Below, in pieces: positions 25,557-38,403 of a DNA stretch of 64,000 bases. The stretch is from Prevotella sp. P3-122. GTDB lineage: Bacteria > Bacteroidota > Bacteroidia > Bacteroidales > Bacteroidaceae. The stretch's first letter is position 1. Each line of letters starts with the position of its first letter. The stretch spans positions 54,965 through 118,964 of the forward strand of contig NZ_NPJH01000007.1 of assembly GCF_002251365.1 (NCBI RefSeq), read 5' to 3'. Under the pieces are notes generated by a model that was not told the origin of the DNA, did no database searches, and was given only the letters and a program-made list of their open reading frames with translations. A program made the position numbers and the translations under genes.

Positions 25557-28403
25557 TCAGCTGTTGGTTTTCTGTTGCCTGTCGAGTTCCCTTTTCAGGA
25601 ACATTGGCGTATATCCCTTGTCCGACTTGGCAACGTCCTCCGGGGTTCCCGTTGTCAGTATCTCTCCTCCGCCCCGTCCTCCGTCCGGTCCAAGGTCAAT
25701 GATGTGGTCTGCAAGCTTTATCACATCAAGGTTGTGCTCGATGATGATTACGGTATTGCCTTTGTCGACAAGCTTCTGCAGGACATCCATCAGTATGCGT
25801 ATGTCCTCGAAGTGAAGTCCCGTTGTAGGCTCGTCGAGTATGTAGAGGGTCTTGCCGGTATCTTTCTTTCCCAGTTCCGTTGCGAGCTTCACTCTCTGGC
25901 TCTCGCCTCCCGAGAGTGTTGTAGACGATTGTCCGAGCTTTATGTACCCCAGTCCAACTTGCTGCAGCGCCGTTATCTTCTGAGATATTGACGGCACGGC
26001 GTCGAAGAACTCCACAGCCTGGTTGATGGTCATGTCGAGAACATCGGCTATTGACTTTCCCTTGTAGCGCACTTCCATGGTTTCGCGGTTGTACCTCTTG
26101 CCGTGGCAGACCTCGCAAGGCACCATGACATCAGGCAGGAAATTCATCTCTATGGTCTTGTAGCCGTTGCCGCCGCAAGTCTCGCAACGTCCGCCCTTGA
26201 CATTGAAAGAGAAACGTCCGGGCTTGTAGCCTCTTATCTGAGCCTCAGGCAGGGCGACAAAGAGATTTCTGATGTCAGAGAACACTCCGGTGTATGTGGC
26301 GGGATTGCTTCTTGGAGTGCGTCCCAGCGGACTCTGGTCTACATTCACCACCTTGTCGATATTCTCAATACCCTCTATGCTGGAGTAGGGCATGGGTGTT
26401 TTCAGCGAACGGTAGAAGTGTTGGCTCAGAATGGGCTGTAGGGTCTCGTTGATAAGAGTGGACTTCCCCGACCCTGAGACACCCGTCACCACAATCAGCT
26501 TGCCCAGTGGGAACTCCACGTCGACATTCTTTAGGTTGTTGCCGCACGCGCCTTTTATCCTTATATATTTTCCGTTGCCCTTCCTCCTTTTTGACGGTAT
26601 GCTGATGGTTTTCTCAATGTTGAGGTACTGGGCTGTCAGTGTATGCTCCCTAAGCATCTCCTCTGGCGTACCCTGAAACACCACCTCGCCTCCCTTGCGT
26701 CCTGCCTTCGGGCCGATGTCCACGATATAGTCGGCTGCCAGCATCATGTCGGAGTCGTGCTCGACCACCATTACCGTGTTGCCGATGTCGCGCAGCTGTT
26801 TCAGCGACTCTATCAGCTTGCAGTTGTCACGCTGGTGAAGGCCTATGCTCGGCTCGTCAAGGATGTAGAGCACATTGACGAGTTGCGAGCCTATCTGTGT
26901 GGCAAGCCTTATGCGCTGGCTCTCACCACCGGAGAGAGAGGCGCTCGGACGGTCGAGCGACAGATAGCCCAACCCTACCTGCAACAGGAAGTCGACACGC
27001 GTCCTCAGCTCCTTCAGTATCTCGTTGCCTATTTTCTGCTGTGTGGAACTAAGATGGTCAGGCAGCTCGTCGAGCCATTCCCTGAGGTTGTTGAGGTCGA
27101 AATGCGACAGCTCGGCTATGTTCTTGTCCCATATCCTGTATGCCAGCGACTCCTTGCGCAGACGCTGGCCGTGACATTCGGGACACTCCGCGACAGCCAG
27201 GAACTGGTCTGCCCACTTCTGTCCCGCCGCTGTGTCGTCGTTCTCCATTACGGAACGCAGATATTTCACCACGCCATCGTAAGCAACGAAATAGTCGCTT
27301 GACGTATGGACTCTCTCCTTCGGAATGCGAACGTTCTCAATGCTGCCAAACATTATCTCGTCGACCGCCTCCTTGGGAATGTCTTTGAATGGAGTGCTGA
27401 GGGCCATGCCGCTCTTGGTAAGAATAGCCTCTATCTGCCAGAATATCATCTGGTTCTTGAATTTTCCTAAAGGAACAATTGCACCGTCGGCTATGCTCAG
27501 CGTGTTGTCTGGTATAACCTTTTCCATGTCAATCTCGTTGACCCATCCCAGTCCCTTGCAATGCGGGCAGGCACCTTCGGGAGAGTTGAACGAGAACATG
27601 TTCGGAGCCGGGTCGCTATATGCGATACCAGTAACGGGATCCATGAGCTTCTTCGAGAAGCTGCGTGACTCGTCGCTGTCCTTGTCGAGTATGACAATAG
27701 CACCGTCGCCCTGCCTCATGGCAGTCTCAATGCTTTTCCGCAACCGCTCGCCATCGCCTTCTCTGACCTCCATCTTGTCTATCACCACCTCTATATTATG
27801 GTTCTTGTAGCGGTCGGTCTTCATGCCGCGCGTAATCTCCAGTACCTCTCCGTCGACTCTTGCATAAAGGTAGCCTTTCCGGCGAAGGCTCTCGAAAAGC
27901 TCCCTGTAGTGTCCCTTGCGCTGGCGGACAAGCGGGGCAAGGATGAATATGCGCTTGCCGGAATATGCTGTCTCGATGATGCCGACTATCTTCTCCTCGG
28001 TATATTTCACCATCTTCTCCCCGCTGACGTAGCTATAGGCGTCGGCCGTACGCGCATAGAGCAGACGCAGATAGTCATAAATCTCTGTTACCGTGCCGAC
28101 GGTAGAGCGGGGATTGCGGTTGGTGGTCTTCTGCTCGATGGAGATTACAGGCGACAATCCCGTAATCTTGTCTACGTCGGGCCGTTGCATGTTGCCGAGA
28201 AAGTTGCGCGCATAGGCAGAGAAGGTCTCTATATACCTGCGCTGTCCCTCAGCGAAGATGGTGTCGAAAGCCAATGATGACTTCCCCGACCCAGAAAGGC
28301 CGGTGATGACGGTCAGCGAGTTGCGGGGCATCACCACATCAACGTTTTTCAGATTGTGAACCCTTGCGCCGTAGACTTCTATTTTCTCTTCCTGATTATT
28401 CAT
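25557..28403 (-). CDS. uvrA: Excinuclease ABC subunit A
   Basis: The damage-recognising ATPase of nucleotide excision repair, acting with UvrB and UvrC. 948 residues is standard. Two ABC ATPase modules are complete: Walker [15 protein letters not shown] near residue 34 and [15 protein letters not shown] near 645, signature [14 protein letters not shown] and [15 protein letters not shown]. Zn-finger cysteines are seen in [18 protein letters not shown] and the C-terminal [10 protein letters not shown] to CEVCHGKRY. The gene starts 8 nt inside the end of the upstream type B sorting-domain gene and ends 44 nt before the endonuclease gene. Confidence 0.98.
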   Translation of the reverse strand: MNNQEEKIEVYGARVHNLKNVDVVMPRNSLTVITGLSGSGKSSLAFDTIFAEGQRRYIETFSAYARNFLGNMQRPDVDKITGLSPVISIEQKTTNRNPRSTVGTVTEIYDYLRLLYARTADAYSYVSGEKMVKYTEEKIVGIIETAYSGKRIFILAPLVRQRKGHYRELFESLRRKGYLYARVDGEVLEITRGMKTDRYKNHNIEVVIDKMEVREGDGERLRKSIETAMRQGDGAIVILDKDSDESRSFSKKLMDPVTGIAYSDPAPNMFSFNSPEGACPHCKGLGWVNEIDMEKVIPDNTLSIADGAIVPLGKFKNQMIFWQIEAILTKSGMALSTPFKDIPKEAVDEIMFGSIENVRIPKERVHTSSDYFVAYDGVVKYLRSVMENDDTAAGQKWADQFLAVAECPECHGQRLRKESLAYRIWDKNIAELSHFDLNNLREWLDELPDHLSSTQQKIGNEILKELRTRVDFLLQVGLGYLSLDRPSASLSGGESQRIRLATQIGSQLVNVLYILDEPSIGLHQRDNCKLIESLKQLRDIGNTVMVVEHDSDMMLAADYIVDIGPKAGRKGGEVVFQGTPEEMLREHTLTAQYLNIEKTISIPSKRRKGNGKYIRIKGACGNNLKNVDVEFPLGKLIVVTGVSGSGKSTLINETLQPILSQHFYRSLKTPMPYSSIEGIENIDKVVNVDQSPLGRTPRSNPATYTGVFSDIRNLFVALPEAQIRGYKPGRFSFNVKGGRCETCGGNGYKTIEMNFLPDVMVPCEVCHGKRYNRETMEVRYKGKSIADVLDMTINQAVEFFDAVPSISQKITALQQVGLGYIKLGQSSTTLSGGESQRVKLATELGKKDTGKTLYILDEPTTGLHFEDIRILMDVLQKLVDKGNTVIIIEHNLDVIKLADHIIDLGPDGGRGGGEILTTGTPEDVAKSDKGYTPMFLKRELDRQQKTNS

Positions 28404-29115
28404 TCGTTGTTGTCTCTTCTGTATATCCTCTGAGAAGGTTTACGTCCTTTTTTATGCTGTAGTTCCTGCCATCAGCACCCTTGGCTTTCACCAGGCAGTA
28501 GTATACTCCCTGTGCGACATCCTTGCCCTTGTACTTGCCGTCCCAGCCTCCTGCGGGGTCGTCCCAGTCATATAGTTTCTGTCCCCAGCGGTTGAAGATG
28601 TAGGCATGGAACTCCACAATGCTCTGGTAGCCCTCCTTGGCCTTGTAGATGTCGTTGATGCCGTCGCCGTTTGGCGAGAAGGCATTGGGCATCTCAAGCT
28701 TGCTCTCGGAGATGGATATGGTAATGGGCGAGCCTTCCGATGTCCAGTACTCATCCGTAAAACATACGGTATCATTGCCTTGCGTGAAGGTGGCGTAGAG
28801 CTCCACATAGTGTGCTCCGGCATCGTTGAACGTGTATGTGGTGGTCTCGTCGTATCTGATGAGATACGGACTGTCCCTTTTGCCGTCCTTGTAGAACCTC
28901 CACTCGTAATGTGCGTTCCATCCGTCTGCGTTCTCTGTTCCCGACGTGAAAGTGGCCTCCAGTGGGGCTGACTCCGAGACGCTTGTGCCCTGTTGCTCCT
29001 CGCCGTCACTGTTAAGATATGTCACGAGCGGAGAGATGGTTGGCACATCCTGCGCAAGGACACTAATATTGACACATATCACAGTAAAAATAAGTAGTAT
29101 TGCCTTTGTTTTCAT
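28396..29115 (-). CDS. Exported protein with type B (CHU_C-like) C-terminal sorting domain
   Basis: 239 residues from ATG 29115 (MKTKAILLIFTVICVNISVLAQ, a good signal peptide). The upstream ATG at 29136 is one base from a -7 box at 29145-29138, so it would be in or before the transcription start. The middle (about 50-130) is a PKD-like beta fold (YTFNDAGAHYVELYATF). The C-terminal ~85 residues are the gliding-motility-associated type B sorting domain: PNAFSPNGDGINDIYKAKE, FHAYIFNRWGQKLYDWDDPAGGWDGKYKGKD, QGVYYCLVKAKG. A T9SS cargo by family knowledge; the role is unknown. It overlaps uvrA by 8 nt. Confidence 0.88.
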   Translation of the reverse strand: MKTKAILLIFTVICVNISVLAQDVPTISPLVTYLNSDGEEQQGTSVSESAPLEATFTSGTENADGWNAHYEWRFYKDGKRDSPYLIRYDETTTYTFNDAGAHYVELYATFTQGNDTVCFTDEYWTSEGSPITISISESKLEMPNAFSPNGDGINDIYKAKEGYQSIVEFHAYIFNRWGQKLYDWDDPAGGWDGKYKGKDVAQGVYYCLVKAKGADGRNYSIKKDVNLLRGYTEETTTNE

Positions 29116-29152
29116 TGCTAAAATCATTCTATTCATGCAAAAATACGGATTA

Positions 29153-29186
29153 TTGTTGATTTAACCACACTTTTTTTGTATTTTTG
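29153..29186 (+). promoter_or_regulatory. Promoter for the LysM/binding-protein gene
   Basis: -33 TTG at 29156-29158, 20-bp spacer, -7 TATTTTTG at 29179-29186; the leader to ATG 29214 is about 20 nt. A divergent -7 box (TATTTTTG, - strand 29145-29138) serves the opposite gene. Confidence 0.7.
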
Positions 29187-29213
29187 CACTTGATTCAATC
29201 AAAAATATATATT

Positions 29214-30560
29214 ATGATGAAAATTTTTAGGTTTGGATTGCTGCTTCTGGCACTTTGCTTCTCTGTTGGCAGCATGGCTCAGGTAAACAAATGGCAAGAT
29301 ATATATAAGGTAAAGAAAAAGGATACTCTCTTTGGCATTACCAAGAAATACGGCATTACACTGCCGGAGCTTATGGACGCAAACCCTGTAATGAAAACTC
29401 AGGGCTACGAGCTGAAGAAAGGTGATACCATATTTATACCTTTTGCCAAGCCAAAGGAAGAGCAGAAGCAGACGCCAATACAGCCATCAAGTACAAGGAA
29501 GAGTACAGACCCTGTGAGAATTGGCGTAATGCTGCCGCTGCATAATGTGGATGGCGACGGCAAGCGGATGATAGAATATTATCGCGGCATTCTTATGGCA
29601 TGCGACTCACTCAGGGCCGCAGGCATCTCCACAGACGTCAAGGCTTGGAACCTTCCCATTGACGGGGATGCCGCCAAGGTGGTGGGAATGCCGGGAGCTG
29701 CCGACTGCGACATCATCTTCGGGCCTCTGTATACTCCCCAGGTCAAGCAGATGGCCGATTTCTGCAAGGAAAAAGGCATCAAGCTGGTCATACCGTTTTC
29801 CATCAGCAGCGACGAGGTAATGAAGAATGTCAACGTCTTCCAGATTTACCAGACCAAGGACCAGATTAACAACGCATCGATAAATGCTTTCCTGGAGAGG
29901 TTCCCCAACCATCATGCCGTATTCATCGACTGCAACGACACCACGAGCAACAAGGGAATCTTCACTTTCGGACTGCGCAATAAGCTTGAGAACAAGGGGA
30001 AGAAATACAGCATCACAAACCTGCGCAACTCTGAGGAGGTGTTCGCCAAGGCGTTCTCTAAGTCACAGCCCAACGTGGTTGTTCTCAATACCGGACGATC
30101 GCCAGAGCTTAATGTCGCTATGGCGAAGCTCAACAGCCTCGTGGCAAACAACCCCAACATCAGTATCTCTCTGTTCGGATATACCGAGTGGCTGATGTAC
30201 ACCAAGTATCAGCTTGCCAATTTCCACAAGTTCGATACATACATTCCCACGACATTCTACTACAACGCTCTGAACTATAAGACTACGTCATTAGAAAAGA
30301 GCTACCGCAGGTGGTTCTCTGAAGACATGCAGAATTCCCTGCCCAGGTTTGCCTTGACAGGCTACGACCACTGCCAGTATTTTGTGCGTGGTATAAGGAT
30401 GTTCGGCGAGAAGTTCTGGGGCACGCGCGACCAGGACATCTACACCTCCCTGCAGACCCCGCTCTATTTCCGCCGGATGCCTACGGGAGGGATGCAGAAC
30501 GAGAGTTTCATGCTCATACACTATACTAAGGACAACGGACTGGAGTCGATAACATATTGA
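29214..30560 (+). CDS. LysM domain protein fused to a periplasmic-binding-protein-like (receptor-ligand-binding) fold
   Basis: 448 residues from ATG 29214 (a further ATG at 29217). Signal peptide MKIFRFGLLLLALCFSVGSMAQ; LysM at about 30-75 (IYKVKKKDTLFGITKKYGITLPELMDANP, ending GDTIFIPF); then a domain starting RIGVMLPLHNVDGDGKRMIEYYRGILMACD that resembles type I periplasmic binding proteins, as in amino-acid ABC systems. No permease or ATPase gene is adjacent. A sensing or scaffold role at the peptidoglycan is inference. I exclude the upstream TTG in frame at 29184. It is followed 22 nt later by a beta-barrel gene. Confidence 0.85.
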   Translation: MMKIFRFGLLLLALCFSVGSMAQVNKWQDIYKVKKKDTLFGITKKYGITLPELMDANPVMKTQGYELKKGDTIFIPFAKPKEEQKQTPIQPSSTRKSTDPVRIGVMLPLHNVDGDGKRMIEYYRGILMACDSLRAAGISTDVKAWNLPIDGDAAKVVGMPGAADCDIIFGPLYTPQVKQMADFCKEKGIKLVIPFSISSDEVMKNVNVFQIYQTKDQINNASINAFLERFPNHHAVFIDCNDTTSNKGIFTFGLRNKLENKGKKYSITNLRNSEEVFAKAFSKSQPNVVVLNTGRSPELNVAMAKLNSLVANNPNISISLFGYTEWLMYTKYQLANFHKFDTYIPTTFYYNALNYKTTSLEKSYRRWFSEDMQNSLPRFALTGYDHCQYFVRGIRMFGEKFWGTRDQDIYTSLQTPLYFRRMPTGGMQNESFMLIHYTKDNGLESITY

Positions 30561-30582
30561 CCAAAACACATTCAACACATTA

Positions 30583-31326
30583 ATGAGGAATTTCATAATA
30601 TCGGCAATACTCTCTATCGTCCCTGTGGCCATGACGGCGCAGATAGGCGAGCATCGCAACGACCTCGCCATCGGCTTCAACGGCGGACTGAACATGTCGA
30701 GCGTAAGCTTCACTCCAAAGGTGTCGCAAGCCAAGCTGAACGGCATCACCGGAGGACTGTCCGTGAGATACGTCTGCGAGAAGTATTTCAGCACCGTCTG
30801 CTCGCTGTATGGAGAAATTAACTACAGCCAGATGGGATGGAAGGAGGACATCGTGGATGTCAACGACATGCCAGTAATAAACACGGCAACAGGACTGCCG
30901 GAGGAATACAGCCGGACGGTAAACTACATACAGGTGCCGCTCATGGCACACCTGGCATGGGGTAGGGAGCAGAAAGGCTTTGCCTTCTTCGTCAACCTCG
31001 GACCACAGTTCGGTATCTATATGAGCGAGAGTACCAAGACCAACTTCGACTTCTCTGACCGCAACGCTGCCGACAGGGTGAACCCCGTATGCGCCCAGGA
31101 CACCATGGCCGTAGAGAACAAGTTCGACTATGGTATCGCGGCAGGAGCAGGAATTGAGTTCAGCCATCCGAAGGTCGGGCATTTCCTCCTTGAGGGACGC
31201 TACTATTATGGCCTTGGCAATATCTACGGTGACTCCAAGCGAGACTATTTCGGGTCGAGCAACTTCGGAACGATAACCGTAAAGCTCGCCTATCTCTTCG
31301 ATATTGTCAGTACAAGGAGACAATGA
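30583..31326 (+). CDS. Outer-membrane beta-barrel protein (porin family / OMP_b-brl)
   Basis: 247 residues with a signal peptide (MRNFIISAILSIVPVAMTAQ). It has alternating aromatic/polar beta strands of an OmpA/OmpW-like barrel (for example LSVRYVCEKYFSTVCSLYGEINYSQMGW, and an end of TVKLAYLFDIV). Such PorT-like Bacteroidetes barrels include T9SS-associated proteins, but no specific match can be made. It follows the LysM gene by 22 nt, consistent with co-transcription, and precedes the transporter by 44 nt. Confidence 0.85.
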   Translation: MRNFIISAILSIVPVAMTAQIGEHRNDLAIGFNGGLNMSSVSFTPKVSQAKLNGITGGLSVRYVCEKYFSTVCSLYGEINYSQMGWKEDIVDVNDMPVINTATGLPEEYSRTVNYIQVPLMAHLAWGREQKGFAFFVNLGPQFGIYMSESTKTNFDFSDRNAADRVNPVCAQDTMAVENKFDYGIAAGAGIEFSHPKVGHFLLEGRYYYGLGNIYGDSKRDYFGSSNFGTITVKLAYLFDIVSTRRQ

Positions 31327-31370
31327 GACATAACATATACTATTATTAATAACATCAAAACTAAAACATT

Positions 31371-32909
31371 ATGTTCGAAGGACAACCCAAAGGTCTTTAT
31401 GCGTTGGCATTGGCCAACACCGGCGAGCGGTTTGGCTATTACACCATGCTGGCCGTATTCATTCTTTATCTACAGGCCAATTTCGGTTTCGCTACTGGCA
31501 CGGCCAGCGGCATCTACTCCACATTCCTGATGATGGTCTACTTCCTTCCCGTCATTGGCGGTATCGCAGCCGACCGTTTCGGTTTTGGCAAGATGGTGAC
31601 ATCGGGCATCATCATCATGTTCATCGGCTACATGCTGCTCTCCATTCCTCTCGGAGCCGGCACGCCTGCCATCGCAGCTCTCTGTATGGCACTGGTGCTC
31701 ATAGGTCTCGGAACGGGACTCTTCAAGGGCAACCTCCAGGTTATGGTTGGCAAGCTCTATGACGCACCACAGTATGCCGACAAGCGCGACAGCGGCTTCA
31801 GCCTCTTCTATATGGCTATCAATATCGGTGCCATGTTCGCGCCTACCGCAGCCATCAAGATTATGGAATGGGCACAGGCCTCTCTCGGCGTAAGCGAGGA
31901 GGAGTCCTACCACTATGCCTTTGCCGTGGCATGCGCCAGCCTTATCGTCTCAATAGCTATTTATTACATATTCAGCGGAACATACAAGCACGTGCTCGTA
32001 AACGAGGGTAAGAAGGGAGCGGCTGCTGCCGACGGAGCACAGGTAAAGGAACTCTCAAAGGCCGAGACCAAAGAGCGCATCGTATGCCTGTGCCTGGTAT
32101 TTGCTGTTGTCATCTTCTTCTGGATGGCCTTCCATCAGAACGGCAACACCCTGACACTCTTCGCACGCGACTATACCCAGACAATGTCAGAGGGACTGCA
32201 GAGCATGGCTTTCGACGTCACCAACCTCGTGGCCGTAATATTCATCGTCTACGGTCTCTTTGGCATCGTTCAGAGCACAACGGCCCGCGGAAAGGGCATT
32301 GGAGCAGCCCTCACACTGCTTGCTGTCGTCTTCCTTGTATACAAGTACATGTCTCTCGAGGGAAGCATCGAGGTCAAGGCACCAATCTTCCAGCAGTTCA
32401 ATCCCTGCTACGTTGTAGCCCTCACACCTGTTAGCGTGGCACTCTTCTCATGGCTCAACAAGAAGAAGAAAGAACCTTCAAGCCCACGCAAAATCGGACT
32501 TGGCATGCTCGTCGCCGCCCTGGCATTCTGCATCATGATTGTAGGCTCTATGGGATTGCTCGACCCGATAGACCAGGCTGCTGCCATAGAGAACAACCAG
32601 AACCCAGCACGTGTCAGCGCAAATCTTCTCATTACTACTTACCTCGTGCTCACCTTCGCCGAGCTGCTTCTTTCGCCTATCGGCATCAGCTTCGTCACAA
32701 AGGTTGCGCCACCGAAGTATGCCGGACTTATGATGGGACTGTGGTTTGCCGCAACAGCCATCGGCAATCAGCTCGTGATGATACCGGGCTTCCTCTGGGG
32801 ATGGAACGTATCGCTGCCAGTAATCTGGGGCGTTCTTGCAGGCATCTGTCTGCTTAGCGCACTGTTCATATTCTCTATCATCAAGAAACTCGACAAGGTT
32901 AGCGAGTAA
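31371..32909 (+). CDS. POT/PTR family proton-coupled oligopeptide transporter
   Basis: An inner-membrane importer of di- and tripeptides coupled to protons. 512 residues, about 14 hydrophobic segments. The PTR2 signature is clear: NTGERFGYYTM near the start (ExxER with Asn in the first Glu place, the Bacteroidetes form), then FLPVIGGIAADRFGFGK, GLGTGLFKGNLQVMVG and SLFYMAINIGAMFAP. Asn at the E1 position may alter proton coupling compared with E. coli DtpA. The peptide diet fits the neighbouring secreted proteases. Start ATG 31371, 44 nt after the barrel gene. Confidence 0.95.
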   Translation: MFEGQPKGLYALALANTGERFGYYTMLAVFILYLQANFGFATGTASGIYSTFLMMVYFLPVIGGIAADRFGFGKMVTSGIIIMFIGYMLLSIPLGAGTPAIAALCMALVLIGLGTGLFKGNLQVMVGKLYDAPQYADKRDSGFSLFYMAINIGAMFAPTAAIKIMEWAQASLGVSEEESYHYAFAVACASLIVSIAIYYIFSGTYKHVLVNEGKKGAAAADGAQVKELSKAETKERIVCLCLVFAVVIFFWMAFHQNGNTLTLFARDYTQTMSEGLQSMAFDVTNLVAVIFIVYGLFGIVQSTTARGKGIGAALTLLAVVFLVYKYMSLEGSIEVKAPIFQQFNPCYVVALTPVSVALFSWLNKKKKEPSSPRKIGLGMLVAALAFCIMIVGSMGLLDPIDQAAAIENNQNPARVSANLLITTYLVLTFAELLLSPIGISFVTKVAPPKYAGLMMGLWFAATAIGNQLVMIPGFLWGWNVSLPVIWGVLAGICLLSALFIFSIIKKLDKVSE

Positions 32910-32963
32910 AAACAACGACTGGCCAACTGATGGCTCTACATCTATCATCGGCCGTCTGACAAT

Positions 32964-33028
32964 TTGCCCTGTAAGAACATAACAGCATGACTACGCAAGT
33001 ATTCCTGCCAAATGCTCTTACAGGGCAA
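32964..33028. repeat. Long inverted repeat
   Basis: TTGCCCTGTAAGAACAT at 32964-32980 pairs with ATGCTCTTACAGGGCAA at 33012-33028: a 17-nt stem with one mismatch around a 31-nt loop. It may be a transcript terminator for the + genes, or a mobile-element footprint; no T-run follows. Confidence 0.7.
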
Positions 33029-33212
33029 TATCTATGCTGAAACATACGGCCCACTTACAATTTCATGTCTATATCGCACCCAACATACTTGCCTTATTGG
33101 TTCGGGAGTAATTTCTTTTAGGACAACAGTGACCCATATTGTGTGTCTTTCCTCCCTTTTCTTTTATCCTAAAAGGATATACGGTTTCTCTGCCAGTTTT
33201 GCCATTTTCAGA

Positions 33213-33344
33213 CGCAAAGCATTGCAACCGCTCACGCAAAGCATTGCATGTGCCATCGCAAAGCTTTGCATCCGCCAACGCAAAGCTTTGCATCTGCCAA
33301 CGCAAAGCATTGCATCAGCCAACGCAAAGCATTGCACAATTTGA
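33213..33344. repeat. Tandem array of six 22-bp units with a palindromic core
   Basis: Units begin at 33213, 33235, 33257, 33279, 33301 and 33323, each opening CGCAAAGC(A/T)TTGCA. The 12-bp core GCAAAGCTTTGC is a perfect palindrome in units 3 and 4, and one base off in the others. The remaining 8 bases vary (TCCGCCAA, TCTGCCAA and similar). Period 22 bp is about two helical turns. Confidence 0.9.
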
Positions 33345-33397
33345 CGTACAAATATCACAGTAGCAACGCCGGCTGAACCCAAGGTCGCCGGCTGAAG

Positions 33398-33441
33398 GAA
33401 AGGCAAAGGGGAGGCAAAGGGAAGGCAAAGGGAAGGCAAAG
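33398..33441. repeat. Four 11-bp purine-rich units
   Basis: Four units of (G/A)GAAGGCAAAG-type sequence, period 11 bp, preceded by CGCCGGCTGAA at 33367-33377 and 33386-33396. Confidence 0.75.
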
Positions 33442-33461
33442 GGCAAAAGCATACAAACAAT

Positions 33462-33493
33462 GAGGGCGTGTCAAACTGCTGTGACACGCCCTC
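33462..33493 (-). terminator. Hairpin downstream of the pyruvate:ferredoxin oxidoreductase gene
   Basis: A perfect 12-bp stem (GAGGGCGTGTCA 33462-33473, TGACACGCCCTC 33482-33493) with an 8-nt loop, 41 nt past the - strand stop. The - strand sequence after it (ATTGTTTGTATGC) is only moderately T-rich. Confidence 0.7.
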
Positions 33494-33534
33494 TTTGGTA
33501 TTTAGTCTAAAGGACTTTTATTGTATTGGCTTGC

Positions 33535-37122
<3,588 letters not shown>

Positions 37123-37180
37123 TTTGTTATAGATAAAAGTATTAAGTATGTTATGATGTTTTGTTAAAACAATTTTTTCT

Positions 37181-38368
37181 TTAGTAGAGGAAACCAAGAA
37201 GCCACAGGGGTATCTTGTTGCCTTGGCCAACCTCGGTGTTGTACCTGACGTATATGGTGTCGTTGTTGTATCTCAGCTTGTTGGACATCTGTGCGTCGCA
37301 TATCCTAAACTTCTGCCCGCCGTCAACAGTATAGTAGTTGTCTTTTCCTACTTGGTTGACAGTGTGGTCCTTCCACAGCGCATTGACAAAGAATGTCTCC
37401 ATGACGTCCTGCCTCAGAGTATGTTGCGGATAGATGGCATACATCAGGTTGGAATTGTGCATCATTATCTTTGTGGGCTTTTTCGGGAAATCCTCTCCTA
37501 CGGGGTAGATGATGTTTATAAGCCGTGCGTCGGCAAGATACTTTATGTAGTTCATTACCGTTGCCCTGCTGGTGTCCACCTGCTCGGCCAGCTTGCTGAT
37601 GTTGGGAGTTTTTGGACCATCCACGGCAATAAGATAGAACAGCTTCTTTATCTTTGCGAGATACTTCAGCTCTATCTGTTTTATGAAGAGGACATCCACC
37701 TCTATCATCATGTTCATAGTTTTGAGCAGGTTCTCAGAGAAATTCCTGTGCTCAAGGAAGAAGGGGTAGAAACCATGATGGATATAGTTTTGGAAATGTT
37801 TTACCGGACTTGCCTTTGGCAATATCTGCTTGATGATATGCTCATGGTCTTTGATAATCTCGTCAAGCGTATAAGGTCTGAAACTGTTGCCTGTCTGCAG
37901 ATTGAGATATTCACGGAAAGAAAAGCCTCGAAGGTTGTAGCTTTTCACTATGCCACCAATCTCAGGGTTCTCCTCCTTCAGTCTCATTACGCTAGAGCCT
38001 GTAAAGACAATCTTCAGTTCTGGGTAAAGGTCGTAGCATGTCCTAAGCTGGCTGCTCCAATCAGGCTCCTTGAATACCTGGTCAATAAGCAACACCCTAC
38101 CACCCTGTGCAACAAAATCGCCGGCAAAGTCGGCTATGCCCCTGCCTTGGAAAAAGAAGTTGTTCATGTTTATATACAAGCACTTCCTGTCATCTTTCCC
38201 GAACTTCTCCTTGGCATACTGCAGCAGGAATGTTGTCTTGCCAACACCGCGTGTGCCCTTGATGCCTATCAAGCGGTCGTTCCAGTCGATCTCGTCCATA
38301 AGGGTACGACGAACTGGTGCGTTTGTATGCTCTATGAGATACGCATGGGTCCGGTAGAATGCTTCCAT
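37181..38368 (-). CDS. AAA family ATPase with DUF4143-like C-terminus
   Basis: 395 residues from ATG 38368 (MEAFYRTHAYLIEH). The P-loop GIKGTRGVGKTTFLLQYAKEKFG lies at about 32-54, followed by a Walker B-like RVLLIDQVFKEPDW, a sensor-like KIVFTGSSVMRLKEENPEIGG, and a C-terminal region with winged-helix character (ISKLAEQVDTSRATVMNYIKYL). This is the AAA_14/DUF4143 type common in Bacteroidetes, function unknown. The longer ORF start at 38581 is not used because a good promoter lies at 38404-38434. It ends 58 nt before the PFOR start. Confidence 0.88.
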   Translation of the reverse strand: MEAFYRTHAYLIEHTNAPVRRTLMDEIDWNDRLIGIKGTRGVGKTTFLLQYAKEKFGKDDRKCLYINMNNFFFQGRGIADFAGDFVAQGGRVLLIDQVFKEPDWSSQLRTCYDLYPELKIVFTGSSVMRLKEENPEIGGIVKSYNLRGFSFREYLNLQTGNSFRPYTLDEIIKDHEHIIKQILPKASPVKHFQNYIHHGFYPFFLEHRNFSENLLKTMNMMIEVDVLFIKQIELKYLAKIKKLFYLIAVDGPKTPNISKLAEQVDTSRATVMNYIKYLADARLINIIYPVGEDFPKKPTKIMMHNSNLMYAIYPQHTLRQDVMETFFVNALWKDHTVNQVGKDNYYTVDGGQKFRICDAQMSNKLRYNNDTIYVRYNTEVGQGNKIPLWLLGFLY

Positions 38369-38403
38369 AGGGTATATTCTTGGTTCTTTATGGTTATACA
38401 GTG

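Larger units (their letters stand above)
32910..33534. other. Gene-free convergent region with repeats
   Basis: No credible gene. It contains a 17-nt inverted repeat (32964-33028), six 22-bp tandem units (33213-33344), two copies of CGCCGGCTGAA (33367-33377, 33386-33396), four 11-bp purine-rich units (33398-33441), and a hairpin (33462-33493). The short ORFs here are translations of the repeat in different frames and strands. Confidence 0.8.

Noticed and set aside
33213..33344. The 22-bp array as a CRISPR
   Set aside because: The units are shorter than CRISPR repeats, spacers of 8 bp are too short, and no cas genes are present.
33012..33487. Several short ORFs in the repeat region, on both strands
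   Set aside because: They translate the 22-bp and 11-bp repeats in different frames; peptides like AKLCIC/QSFA repeat units are artefacts of the array.
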